From positions 1 to 22,957 of IMG/VR virus record IMGVR_UViG_3300032047_000140: 22,957 nucleotides of DNA. One strand, given 5' to 3'. Below, one piece after another: positions 14,437-21,795 of the stretch; positions within the stretch are counted from its first letter, which is position 1, and the number at the start of each line of letters is the position of its first letter. The DNA is from a virus. Made by a program: the position numbers and the translations under genes. The notes under the pieces were generated by a model. It searched no databases. It saw only the letters and a list, made by a program, of their open reading frames with translations, and was not told the DNA's origin.

Positions 14437-15275
14437 AAATAGTCCTCCAAAGAGGTTTGTTTTGCTCTTATCGGGTCTGTCTTTTTTCTTTTTCTTTTTT
14501 CACCTAAACCTAAAAGACGACATTCCCCGTTGTTTAGTTTCTTTTTGAATTGTGAAACAACTATTTCATCCTTACAAAGTTGCTTTAATAATCTTGGATT
14601 TCTTACTCCAAGCCTTCTTGCTAACTTAGGTAATACCGAATACTTTCTTCTTTTAGGCATATTTAATCTATCAAAAGAACCGCCTTCATGTGCATAGGCT
14701 AACATTTGATAAAAATAGTCTTGACTCCATCTTCTCTTTACTACACCATCAACAAAGATTAATCTATGCGGGTGCATATTTTCACTTAACCAAGATACTA
14801 TTTGAGTGTCCGGAGGTTTGTTATAAACTAATAACTTAGCAACTAAATCTCTATCTCTCTCCTTCAGGTAGCCCCTTACGAGGGAATAGGTATCTCTTTC
14901 AAAAGAAAACGGTTTTTCTGAATTAGGGGCAATTGATTTAATTGACTCTTCAAGAAAGTTATAAGAACCTGCCCGTTTTATACGACACATATCTTTTATT
15001 TCTTTGGGAACGGATTTCTCATTAATAGAAGTTAATACAATTTGTCCTCTATAATTCCTTAAAATAAATAGAATTGCTTGTTTATCAGGTTTATAGTGAA
15101 CATCTTCTATGATAATACCATTTTCCATAGGAAAAGAACCTACATCAATATTAATATCATTAGCAAAAACAATCATTGGTTCTTTTACTAATGTTAATGC
15201 TTGAGTTGATTTTCCTGTTCCTATTTTGCCTGTTATTAAAATTGCTCTATTTTGATTCATTGTTGTTAATCCCAT
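14433..15275 (-). CDS. AAA+-like ATPase with C-terminal PIP box
   Basis: This 280-aa protein has Walker A GKIGTGKST (residues 16-24), an acidic strand IIIEDVHY that may be Walker B, and a sensor-1-like strand QIVLTSIN (about 79-85) followed by a CRIKR element. The helical, basic C-terminal half ends in QTSLEDYL, a PIP box at the extreme C-terminus. Archaeal RFC large subunits end in the same way, and the gene is one short gene away from RFC-S. I infer a reduced RFC-L-like clamp-loader partner. A different PCNA-bound ATPase is possible. The start shares TAATG with the previous gene and follows AAAGGGGT. Confidence 0.65.
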   Translation of the reverse strand: MGLTTMNQNRAILITGKIGTGKSTQALTLVKEPMIVFANDINIDVGSFPMENGIIIEDVHYKPDKQAILFILRNYRGQIVLTSINEKSVPKEIKDMCRIKRAGSYNFLEESIKSIAPNSEKPFSFERDTYSLVRGYLKERDRDLVAKLLVYNKPPDTQIVSWLSENMHPHRLIFVDGVVKRRWSQDYFYQMLAYAHEGGSFDRLNMPKRRKYSVLPKLARRLGVRNPRLLKQLCKDEIVVSQFKKKLNNGECRLLGLGEKRKRKKTDPIRAKQTSLEDYL

Positions 15276-15673
15276 TAAATTACCCCTTTTAATTCTAATA
15301 ATTTATCTAATCCTTTTTGTGTCAAATGTTCTTTGTTCACCAACATTTTAACTACCGTATCAACCGTAGTCCACTCTCCTTGACGACTTTCTAAATTGTC
15401 GGGAATGTTATTTATTACTTTCTCAAGATTCCTTATCCCGCTAATATACATTATTGGTTTTGGTCTTGAAGAGGATTCTTCGTTGTGATAAGAAGAATAT
15501 ACTCCCCAATGCAACAAAGACCGTTGCACACCATGTAGAAACTTAGCCTTTCCTCTTATGGCCAAACCTATTATTGGTTTGTAGCCAATCTTTAATTCAT
15601 CTGTTCTAATAATCTTGAACTGAACTTTTGCACATGATAATAAAATTCCTACTAACATATCTTTACTAAACAT
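15275..15673 (-). CDS. LAGLIDADG-fold protein, catalytic Asp lost
   Basis: This 132-aa protein follows the plan of single-motif LAGLIDADG homing endonucleases. It has a first helix LVGILLSCA (7-15) where LAGLIDADG would be, then GYKPIIGLAI, a helix with a GVYSS turn, PIMYISGIRNLEKVINNIPDNL, and the closing KEHLTQKGLDKLLELK helix. The last two blocks match the family well. The acidic residues of the first helix are replaced (the catalytic Asp position is C14), so DNA cleavage is not expected. It may now act as a DNA-binding factor. The ATG at 15673 is chosen over an upstream GTG. It overlaps the 118-aa gene by 8 bases. Confidence 0.6.
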   Translation of the reverse strand: MFSKDMLVGILLSCAKVQFKIIRTDELKIGYKPIIGLAIRGKAKFLHGVQRSLLHWGVYSSYHNEESSSRPKPIMYISGIRNLEKVINNIPDNLESRQGEWTTVDTVVKMLVNKEHLTQKGLDKLLELKGVI

Positions 15674-16022
15674 AATTCTCACTTACTTTTATTCCTAAGT
15701 ATTCGCATTTGTATCTAAGAAAATTTAGCCCATCTAAGATTATTCCTTTGATGGTATTTTCTGTTTCCGAAGCGTCTCCTGCAAAGATAAACGCTAAACT
15801 TGTTCCTTGATAAGTATTCCAAGCAACCGCTTGCTTCTCATCTATTGGGTCAAAAAATACTGCCATTTCCGAGTATTTCTTAATCTGTTGAAGATGAATA
15901 ACTACTCCCTTAATCAACAGTTCCACTTCTTCTTCTTTCAAATCCCCAAATACTACAAATGTAAAACTCGTAGCCGTTCCATGACTTTCTATCCATTCTT
16001 GAATATGAAGGTCATTGAACAT
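15666..16022 (-). CDS. Alpha-beta protein of unknown function (118 aa)
   Basis: Strands (SFTFVVFGD, MAVFFDP, SLAFIFAGD) alternate with helices (EEEVELLIKGVVIHLQQI, ENTIKGIILDGLNFL), suggesting a small two-layer alpha-beta fold with an internal repeat-like symmetry. No family is recognised. The start at 16022 is favoured because AAGGA lies at suitable spacing. An ATG at 16031 forms an ATGA overlap but sits directly on the ribosome-binding site. It lies between the histone-fold-like gene and the LAGLIDADG-fold gene. Confidence 0.6.
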   Translation of the reverse strand: MFNDLHIQEWIESHGTATSFTFVVFGDLKEEEVELLIKGVVIHLQQIKKYSEMAVFFDPIDEKQAVAWNTYQGTSLAFIFAGDASETENTIKGIILDGLNFLRYKCEYLGIKVSENYV

Positions 16023-16027
16023 AATAA

Positions 16028-16471
16028 TCATTCCTTCATGTATTCCATGTTTGACGGCCAATATCCATTAGGTGCAGTATTTGTTTCTAACCAAAAGAAA
16101 TGTGCAGCAGTTATTCGACTATCGCCCCTGCTTATAGCATTTTCTTCTGCGTTGGCTATTAAGTTGCATAAAGCCGTTTCAACCCATTCACCCACGAAAT
16201 ACCTTGCTTGATTAGAAACTTGTAAATCTGTATTTTCCTTAAACAGTTTTGTTATATTCACCTTTGTTTTTGGTTTATGTTTTGGTATTTGTGGTTTCTC
16301 CGGAATAACAATTGCATTATCTTTGATATAAGGACAATACTTCTGTAATACTAATTTAGGTCTGCCTTGCTCATGTAATATATTTTTAAGATGAGCATAA
16401 CCTTCTTTATCAATTTTAATACATCTATAAGTTATGGTATCAATAATTGTCATTTCTCCTGCTTGAATCAT
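16028..16471 (-). CDS. Histone-fold-like protein (147 aa)
   Basis: The N-terminal 60 residues form an unrecognised domain, followed by a Pro/Lys-rich linker. Residues about 73-129 follow the histone plan. There is a short helix (ITKLFKE), then LQVSNQA opening a long helix (EWVETALCNLIANAEENAISRG), then a loop DSRIT, and a last helix AAHFFWLE. The 'RxT' loop and the Ala/Gly pattern match archaeal histones and NF-Y/TAF-like folds. It might bind or bend viral DNA, or dimerise with host histones. The start at 16471 has GAGGA with 6-base spacing. The call rests on pattern and spacing, not on a profile search. Confidence 0.5.
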   Translation of the reverse strand: MIQAGEMTIIDTITYRCIKIDKEGYAHLKNILHEQGRPKLVLQKYCPYIKDNAIVIPEKPQIPKHKPKTKVNITKLFKENTDLQVSNQARYFVGEWVETALCNLIANAEENAISRGDSRITAAHFFWLETNTAPNGYWPSNMEYMKE

Positions 16472-16473
16472 AA

Positions 16474-16863
16474 TCATTCCTCTTCCATTGGTTCTAACGC
16501 CTGTTGTAATACTGCTTTAATTAAGCCAATATCATCATTTCCATTCTCTATAAAATTAAGAGCAGTTAGTATGATGTGCTTATGTCTTTGGTCGTCAAGA
16601 GCGTATTTATCATTCTCAAGCATACCTAAAGTTTGAGCAATCTTCTTTTTGGCATCTTTTCTTTGATAGTTTGTTTCGCCTTGTTGATGTAAAAGAATAA
16701 ATCTTCTTTGATATAAACCAAGAAGATGAACATATTGAGTTCTTATTCTTCTCATGATATTCCTAATTTCACGATTAGTTTGGTTCATTGATAAATCACT
16801 TATCTTTATACTTCTACCAAATATATCTGTCATGTATTTAGTATTCCATGATGCACCTTTCAT
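16474..16863 (-). CDS. Basic helical protein (129 aa)
   Basis: This protein is almost wholly helical with many Arg, Lys and Gln residues (NREIRNIMRRIRTQYVHLLGLYQ) and an acidic end (LEPMEEE). It shares ATGA with the ligase stop, so ligase and this gene are translated together, and it abuts the histone-fold-like gene. A nucleic-acid or ligase-binding accessory role is possible. No family is recognised. Confidence 0.65.
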   Translation of the reverse strand: MKGASWNTKYMTDIFGRSIKISDLSMNQTNREIRNIMRRIRTQYVHLLGLYQRRFILLHQQGETNYQRKDAKKKIAQTLGMLENDKYALDDQRHKHIILTALNFIENGNDDIGLIKAVLQQALEPMEEE

Positions 16864-18395
16864 TCTAATCTCTCCACATCTTCTAAGGTATTAATATCCG
16901 CAACAAACTTATCATCTCTAATTCTAACACATCTTGGGAATCTTAAGCCTAAGTTGTCCTTTTCATCTCTTGAAACTAAATCAGCCTTAACTTCTAAAAC
17001 TACAACAGGTGAAACAAAGAACTGCCCATTCTCAAATTTCTCAACATTTCTTCTTAGCGTATTTGTTAGTGTGATTAAATCCTCATCGGAAAAACCACTA
17101 CCACACCAACCAACGCTTTGATAACCATTGTCGGACTTTACTCCTAATTCAAATGTGCCGAATACATTTGCTCTTTTACCTTCTCCATACTTAGTAGATA
17201 ATATAACTACATCAAGATTAATTTGTGGTGGTTTGTATTTAGCCCAACCAACACTTCTTTTCCCTGCTTCATAAGCCATTGAAGAATCTTTGACGATAAT
17301 ACCTTCAAAACCATCATTAATTGCTTGATGATAAAAAGCCATAATATCGCCTTCTGTTATTCGGTGCGCTTGATTCGGTAAATCTTTCATCTTCTCAAGC
17401 CTTTCATTGTATGGTAAATCCATAATAGTTTCATCGTTTAGCATAAGACAATCAAAGATAACCCATTCAACCTTTACCTTTTCTGCCGCTTCTAAATGAT
17501 TCTTAGAATGAACTCTTGTAGCCATTAGTTTATGTGGTGCAGGTGTTCCATCATCTTTTATTGGATATATTTCACCATCAAGTATTGCGTTCTTAATATC
17601 ATACTTTGCACATAATAAAACAATATCGGGGAATTGAACTGTTACCAATTTACCCTTACGATTAAAAATCATTACCTTGCCATCTTCAATATGAATTTGA
17701 TACCTATTACCATCATACTTGTAATCAACAACAAAGTTAGTTGGCCACTTATTCATAGGCACTTCTTTTGCTAACATAGGTGCTACAAACTTTCCGTGTG
17801 TTAAATTACATGGAGGTTCTATTCCTCTTTCATAGGCAGAACAAACTACTTCAATAGAATTAAAGTTCAAGTGTTTCTTAACCTCTTTAACTTTCTTCTT
17901 GTAGTAATGAGCCATAATTTTCGTGACTGTTCCTCTATTGATACCGTTTCTTGGTGTTCTTAGAAGATACCTAATGAACCATCTTCGGCCATTAGCAGAC
18001 ATACCGACTAAAGCCGTTTCTACATTTGTAAAAACATCGGAATCAATTTTACCACAATTAAATTCCAATATTAGTTTAGCACTTAGTAAAGGCATACCGT
18101 CTTTTATTTCTGTTTCTGCTGAAACATCAAGATAATATATCGCATCTCCTAAATCATTATGAGCCGCTAACAGTCCATCTATTTCACTTTCAAATACATC
18201 AAATATCTTCGCTAACCATTTCTTAGCCTTTGCTAAACCTAAGTTATTAGCAGTAAGGTTATCTTTATCTAAAATAGATAATACTAATCCTTTATTTTCA
18301 AAATTCTCAAGAGCGTTTCCTATCATTTTTATCTGTTGCGTTGGTGTTAGAGTATCGCTCGCTTCTAATAACCTTGCCATTCGTTCCCATGTCAT
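16860..18395 (-). CDS. ATP-dependent DNA ligase
   Basis: This 511-aa ligase has the usual three parts: an N-terminal helical DNA-binding domain (1-200), the adenylation domain and a C-terminal OB fold. Motif I is KYDGNR with nucleotidyl Lys K226. Motif III/IIIa elements are FNRKGK and LDGEIY (E275). Motif IV is EGIIVKD (K369) and motif V is WAKYKP (K386, K388). It seals nicks using ATP, joining Okazaki fragments and repair cuts. The length is close to cellular archaeal ligases (about 550-600), slightly shortened. The ATG at 18395 has GAAGTGAT upstream. The first 89 bases overlap a small gene in another frame. Confidence 0.95.
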   Translation of the reverse strand: MTWERMARLLEASDTLTPTQQIKMIGNALENFENKGLVLSILDKDNLTANNLGLAKAKKWLAKIFDVFESEIDGLLAAHNDLGDAIYYLDVSAETEIKDGMPLLSAKLILEFNCGKIDSDVFTNVETALVGMSANGRRWFIRYLLRTPRNGINRGTVTKIMAHYYKKKVKEVKKHLNFNSIEVVCSAYERGIEPPCNLTHGKFVAPMLAKEVPMNKWPTNFVVDYKYDGNRYQIHIEDGKVMIFNRKGKLVTVQFPDIVLLCAKYDIKNAILDGEIYPIKDDGTPAPHKLMATRVHSKNHLEAAEKVKVEWVIFDCLMLNDETIMDLPYNERLEKMKDLPNQAHRITEGDIMAFYHQAINDGFEGIIVKDSSMAYEAGKRSVGWAKYKPPQINLDVVILSTKYGEGKRANVFGTFELGVKSDNGYQSVGWCGSGFSDEDLITLTNTLRRNVEKFENGQFFVSPVVVLEVKADLVSRDEKDNLGLRFPRCVRIRDDKFVADINTLEDVERLE

Positions 18396-18525
18396 CTATA
18401 ATCACTTCCATATTTTCATTTATATTTTTTATCAGTTCTTTTAACAGGCTACTGATTTTCCCGTCATGCTTTTCAGCATATGTCCACATAGCATTTGCTA
18501 AGTAAATCCATTCATTCTTCTTCAT
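18307..18525 (-). CDS. Small helical protein overlapping ligase (72 aa)
   Basis: The first 45 residues form helices with aromatic residues (NEWIYLANAMWTYAEKHDG) and look like a genuine protein. The last 28 are polar and are encoded inside the start of the ligase gene in another frame. The 89-base overlap is unusually long for this array. Start ATG at 18525 lies 14 bases inside the previous gene. It may serve mainly to couple translation to ligase. No family is recognised, and a shorter or non-coding reading is possible. Confidence 0.5.
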   Translation of the reverse strand: MKKNEWIYLANAMWTYAEKHDGKISSLLKELIKNINENMEVIIDDMGTNGKVIRSERYSNTNATDKNDRKRS

Positions 18526-18868
18526 TTGATTCTTCCCCATCTAATCTTTGAAGCAATCTCAAGAAGTTAGCCATGATTTGTTGTATAGTATGTATTTCTT
18601 CTTGGTTGCCTCTTTCAATAAAGCGGTGCATCATATGAATAAAAGTTGCTTGAGTAATAGCAGGTGCTAATCTTGCTAAATCGTTATGGGAATAAATCTC
18701 CCAATAACAAACAAAAGAGGCTCTTGCTAAGTAATTACCTTTAGCGATACCTGCATATCCCATATTAAAATGTTCTAATTCAACATCATTAAGTGCTTTC
18801 TTTTGTTTCTTAGCCCATTCATCAAACTTCTTATCATTTGTTGTTATTAAAAATAATTTATTGTTCAT
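18512..18868 (-). CDS. Alpha-helical protein of unknown function (118 aa)
   Basis: An N-terminal strand (KLFLITTN) is followed by a basic helix (KKFDEWAKKQKKAL), then several helices including RASFVCYWEIYSHNDLARLA, and an acidic end (DGEESNEEE). No family is recognised. ATG at 18868 is preferred to an upstream TTG because GGAG lies 9 bases before it. It overlaps the 90-aa gene by 11 bases. The order small genes then ligase suggests one translational unit. Confidence 0.6.
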   Translation of the reverse strand: MNNKLFLITTNDKKFDEWAKKQKKALNDVELEHFNMGYAGIAKGNYLARASFVCYWEIYSHNDLARLAPAITQATFIHMMHRFIERGNQEEIHTIQQIMANFLRLLQRLDGEESNEEE

Positions 18869-19130
18869 CTTCTTCAACTCCTTTATCCATAAAATCTCTT
18901 AATGTTTTGTAAAATCTACTGTATGCTAATTCAACATGAAGTCTTTGAACTCTACTTCCTGCCCCTTTTCTTGGTGGAACAGTCATTTGACTTTCCAAAT
19001 ACTGTGCAAATAAATCCATTAAATCTGCTGAACAGTTAATGAATAAATCTACTGAACCATGTCCATACTGTCTATCTTCGTTTGCTTTCTTCAAACTCTT
19101 TTTGGCTTGAACTACGCTTATTCTTTTCAT
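18858..19130 (-). CDS. Small basic-acidic protein (90 aa)
   Basis: This 90-aa protein has a basic N-terminus (VQAKKSLKKAN), a hydrophobic helix (DLMDLFAQYLESQ), a PPRKGAG loop and a final helix (LHVELAYSRFYKTLRDFM) with an acidic tail. A remote likeness to a histone-like helix-loop-helix was considered, but the Pro-Pro break argues against it. It shares ATGA with the PC4-like gene and has a GGGAGAGAG site. Function is unknown. Confidence 0.6.
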   Translation of the reverse strand: MKRISVVQAKKSLKKANEDRQYGHGSVDLFINCSADLMDLFAQYLESQMTVPPRKGAGSRVQRLHVELAYSRFYKTLRDFMDKGVEEDEQ

Positions 19131-19327
19131 TCTATCTCTCTCCCTAATATTTGTAATAATAATTTTGCTTCTTCCATGTTCACCCGAACACCTTTCATTG
19201 TTGGTAAATTATCTTTAAACCAGCGAATATCCAAGACTTCAATATTCCTGTATTTACCTCTTTTAATTTTACATTCCATGCTATCATCACGGATAATAGT
19301 TCCAATAACTTCTAATCCATCTGTCAT
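19127..19327 (-). CDS. PC4-like ssDNA-binding protein (66 aa)
   Basis: This 66-aa protein fits the PC4/p15 coactivator fold. It has strands, then NIEVLDIRWF (DIR at 33-35), LPTMKGVRVN (42-50) in place of the family's 'PtkKGIsL', and the closing helix MEEAKLLLQIL. PC4 domains dimerise and bind single-stranded DNA, acting in transcription, repair or replication. In a viral operon it could melt promoters for late transcription or act as a second SSB. The ATG at 19327 is chosen for its ATGA overlap and GGGGTGG site. A GTG three codons upstream is less likely. Confidence 0.7.
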   Translation of the reverse strand: MTDGLEVIGTIIRDDSMECKIKRGKYRNIEVLDIRWFKDNLPTMKGVRVNMEEAKLLLQILGREIE

Positions 19328-19722
19328 GTTAGCCACCCCTGTTTGAATTTATCTAAATCCTGTCTTGATGTAAAGTATCTTGGTGTATCTAATTCATCAA
19401 TACGATTAACTATCCAACATGCGCCTCCTAATGAAGAAACTTGAACCACTTCATATTGACCGCTATTTACTTCTATAACTTCTTTAGTATTTATTTTAGG
19501 AACTAATCCCCACTTAAGAGTTAATTCTTGAGCAACTTCATGTATGTTTTCAGCAACATATTTTATGATATGCGCTCTTTGAATAGGTATTTTAGGAGCA
19601 ACTTCTATTGCTAATTCACCTGTCATTTTACAGACATTACATTTGTTTCCTAAACAAATAGGACACTTTACTCTTGCTTTATGCGGAGCAGGTAAATTAA
19701 CTGTTATTGCTTTCTTTTTCAT
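19324..19722 (-). CDS. Zinc-finger protein (132 aa)
   Basis: An N-terminal basic stretch leads to CPICLGNKCNVCKMTGEL (residues about 20-37), a DnaJ-like paired CxxC finger. An alpha-beta domain of about 95 residues follows, with a helical segment (HIIKYVAENIHEVAQEL) and a strand-rich end containing LGGACWIV. The zinc site suggests protein or nucleic acid binding. Location next to PC4-like and zinc-ribbon genes hints at a transcription or replication role. ATG at 19722 has GGTGAT six bases upstream. An upstream GTG is less likely. Confidence 0.65.
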   Translation of the reverse strand: MKKKAITVNLPAPHKARVKCPICLGNKCNVCKMTGELAIEVAPKIPIQRAHIIKYVAENIHEVAQELTLKWGLVPKINTKEVIEVNSGQYEVVQVSSLGGACWIVNRIDELDTPRYFTSRQDLDKFKQGWLT

Positions 19723-19820
19723 TTTCTCATCACCTTTATGCACTTCTCACATACACCGTATCGTCTTACATAATAAGCATCTGTTGGTCTTATACGCCTT
19801 TTACATCTTGAACAGTCCAT
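19719..19820 (-). CDS. Zinc-ribbon microprotein (33 aa)
   Basis: At 33 residues, this is close to the minimum for one zinc site: CSRC (3-6) and CEKC (24-27) with a basic Arg/Tyr segment between. GGAGGA lies 7 bases before the ATG. It shares TAATG with the gene before and ATGA with the 132-aa zinc-finger gene after it. These features strongly suggest it is translated despite its size. No function is known. Confidence 0.6.
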   Translation of the reverse strand: MDCSRCKRRIRPTDAYYVRRYGVCEKCIKVMRK

Positions 19821-19924
19821 TATTTGTTCCTCCGTTCAATTCTAAATACATTCCCGTCTTTAACAAGAATAATCATTGAACCATCGGAATAAACAGTTGT
19901 CATTCTTACGATTTCTTTTTCCAT
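19820..19924 (-). CDS. Basic microprotein (34 aa)
   Basis: This 34-aa peptide looks like a beta hairpin: strand (IVRMTTVYSDG), turn, strand (MIILVKDGNVFRIE), then a basic tail. GGAGG precedes the ATG by 7 bases and its stop overlaps the next start. Only the good ribosome-binding site and tight packing support coding. Function is unknown. Confidence 0.5.
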   Translation of the reverse strand: MEKEIVRMTTVYSDGSMIILVKDGNVFRIERRNK

Positions 19925-19926
19925 AA

Positions 19927-20124
19927 TCAAGCCTCCGACAATAACGCCCATTCAATTTTATCTTTCAAATCAACACCGAATCTGTGTTCATATGCCATAA
20001 GAAAATCAACTACGGTTTCAATACAACCTACCTGTTCTACCATATCTTCTATATCTTGCTTATCCCAATCATAAATATTAGTAGCAATATAACACGCTAA
20101 GTTTTTCATTTCTCTATATCCCAT
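19927..20124 (-). CDS. Small helical protein (65 aa)
   Basis: This protein is mostly helical and acidic (DKQDIEDMVEQVGCIETVVDFLMAYEHRFG). The start at 20124 follows GGAGG by 7 bases, directly after the GroEL stop. The region could be a small helical bundle. No family is recognised, and its place after the chaperonin gene does not by itself indicate a link. Confidence 0.6.
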   Translation of the reverse strand: MGYREMKNLACYIATNIYDWDKQDIEDMVEQVGCIETVVDFLMAYEHRFGVDLKDKIEWALLSEA

Positions 20125-20126
20125 AC

Positions 20127-21641
20127 TTAAGCCTCCGGCAATAATACTGCTACATCTGTTGAGTAGAATAAAGATGCTATTGATAATGCCGCCAAGAAAC
20201 TATTCTTAACTACCTTATATGGGTCAAAGACTCCTGCTTCTTCTAAGTTTTCTATCTTATTAGTAAGAGCATTGTAGCCCATACCGGAAGAAACATCAAT
20301 TTCTAATTTTGATGAAACATCACCGCTATTTTCAATCAATGTTAGCATTGGTTGTTTTAAAGAATATGTGAACCACTTCGGTAAAGTATCGTCTTTTGCT
20401 AATTTAGCATATAATGTTCCTCCACCAACTACAATTCCTTCTTCTAATGCGGCCTTTGTTGCATGTAAAGCATCATCAAGTCTTTCTTTAGTTTCTCGCA
20501 TTTCAATAGATGAAGAAGCACCAATTCTAATTGTGGCAACTCCCCCGCTAAGTTTTGCTATTCTGTTTTTGATTCTTGCTACTTGATGTCCTTTAGTATC
20601 TTTAGCCTGTTTCTTAAGCGTTTCAATTCTACTTAGAATCTCATATTCTTTTTCTTCATTTGTTCCAATAAAGGTAGTTGATTCTTTGGTAATAGATACT
20701 TTCTTACAAGTTCCTAAATCTAAAAGAGTGAAAACTTTAGGGTCGTCTTTGCTTTCTTCAACAAAAACTCTTCCACCTAATGCACAAGCCATATCTCCTA
20801 ATTCATTTATTTGTTCATCACCAAAATTAGGTGAAAGGACAACTGCACATTGAATAGTCTTTTGTAAAAGATTCATAACTAAATTATTCATGGCTGAACC
20901 ATCAAACCCTTTACAGAAAATAACAAGAGGCCGGTTGTTTGCTGAACTAAATTCTAATAGTGGCATAATATCGCTAAACTTTCTAATAGAAACATTAGAC
21001 ATAAACACCAATGGATTATCAAACTCAACACGGCCATTTTCAGTATTGCACATCAAATGACTTAGATAGCCTTCATTGATTTCCATACCTTTTCTAATCT
21101 CAATTTCTGTATTATAATTATTAGATTCTTCAACGGTGATAATACCGTCTCTTCCTACTTCATCAATTGCTCCTTTAATTAGACTACCAAGATGCCTGTC
21201 ATTGTTTGCCGCTATTGTAGCAACATTAAGAACATCGTCGTTTTCTACTTCAACAACATAAGTATCTAAATAATTAATCATCGTATCTCTTAAATCGCTA
21301 ATTAAGTTATTAAAATCATGAATTGACATATCTTCTCCAAAATCAACTAAATTATTACAAAAAGCCTGTGCTAAAATACAAGCGGTAGTTGTTCCATCGC
21401 CCGAATTATCTTGTGCTTTACTTGCTAAGTTTTGAACTAATTGTATTCCCATTTGAACATACGGGTCTTCATGAGAAATATACTTTGTAATGGTAACTCC
21501 GTCATTAATAATAATGGGTGGATTACCTTGCAGTATAACTGTTTTGGCTTGTGGGCCAAGTGTAGGTTTTACTGTATTAGCAACTAAATTAATTCCTTCT
21601 AACAATTTCTTTTTAACTTCTATTCTATCATTCAGTATCAT
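20127..21641 (-). CDS. groL: Group I chaperonin, GroEL/Hsp60-like
   Basis: This 504-aa chaperonin is of the bacterial (group I) type. It has the equatorial signature VKPTLGPQAKTV near 24-35 and the ATP-site GDGTTT (81-86, D82). An apical domain includes IMPLLEFSSANNRPLVIF. Nucleotide-binding DDALHATKAALEEG lies at about 389-402 with GGGT after it. The region EMRETKERLDDALHAT is almost identical to GroEL in pattern. It is shorter than bacterial GroEL (about 548 aa) and lacks the GGM tail, ending LLPEA. It should fold viral proteins in a closed chamber with the GroES encoded just upstream. ATG at 21641 with AGGAGAGG upstream replaces a longer in-frame reading that overlaps a small gene. Confidence 0.9.
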   Translation of the reverse strand: MILNDRIEVKKKLLEGINLVANTVKPTLGPQAKTVILQGNPPIIINDGVTITKYISHEDPYVQMGIQLVQNLASKAQDNSGDGTTTACILAQAFCNNLVDFGEDMSIHDFNNLISDLRDTMINYLDTYVVEVENDDVLNVATIAANNDRHLGSLIKGAIDEVGRDGIITVEESNNYNTEIEIRKGMEINEGYLSHLMCNTENGRVEFDNPLVFMSNVSIRKFSDIMPLLEFSSANNRPLVIFCKGFDGSAMNNLVMNLLQKTIQCAVVLSPNFGDEQINELGDMACALGGRVFVEESKDDPKVFTLLDLGTCKKVSITKESTTFIGTNEEKEYEILSRIETLKKQAKDTKGHQVARIKNRIAKLSGGVATIRIGASSSIEMRETKERLDDALHATKAALEEGIVVGGGTLYAKLAKDDTLPKWFTYSLKQPMLTLIENSGDVSSKLEIDVSSGMGYNALTNKIENLEEAGVFDPYKVVKNSFLAALSIASLFYSTDVAVLLPEA

Positions 21642-21795
21642 TCTTTCCTCTCCTATATTGTGTTTCTTTAATTCCTTCTTGTAGTAAATAAACAAGAATC
21701 TCATTTGTTGTCATATTTAGGTCGTCTCTCATCTTCATTATGAAACTCCATTGTTGTTCCGTAAATGGTAATGAATTAATATTTATTTCCTTCAT
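21628..21795 (-). CDS. Ribbon-helix-helix-like microprotein (55 aa)
   Basis: This 55-aa protein has a strand-like INSLPFT, a helix (EQQWSFIMKMRDDL), then MTTNEILVYLLQEGI as a second helix, and a basic tail. This is the order of a ribbon-helix-helix DNA-binding protein such as an Arc or CopG family member. It lies between GroES and GroEL, sharing ATGA with the GroES stop and overlapping the GroEL start by 14 bases. A regulator of the chaperonin genes is one possible role. The family link is by pattern only. Confidence 0.55.
   Translation of the reverse strand: MKEININSLPFTEQQWSFIMKMRDDLNMTTNEILVYLLQEGIKETQYRRGKNDTE

Noticed and set aside
18858-19130. Second histone-fold protein
   Set aside because: The last helix resembles the histone end, but a Pro-Pro-Arg loop interrupts what would be the long central helix. 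The evidence is too weak to name it.
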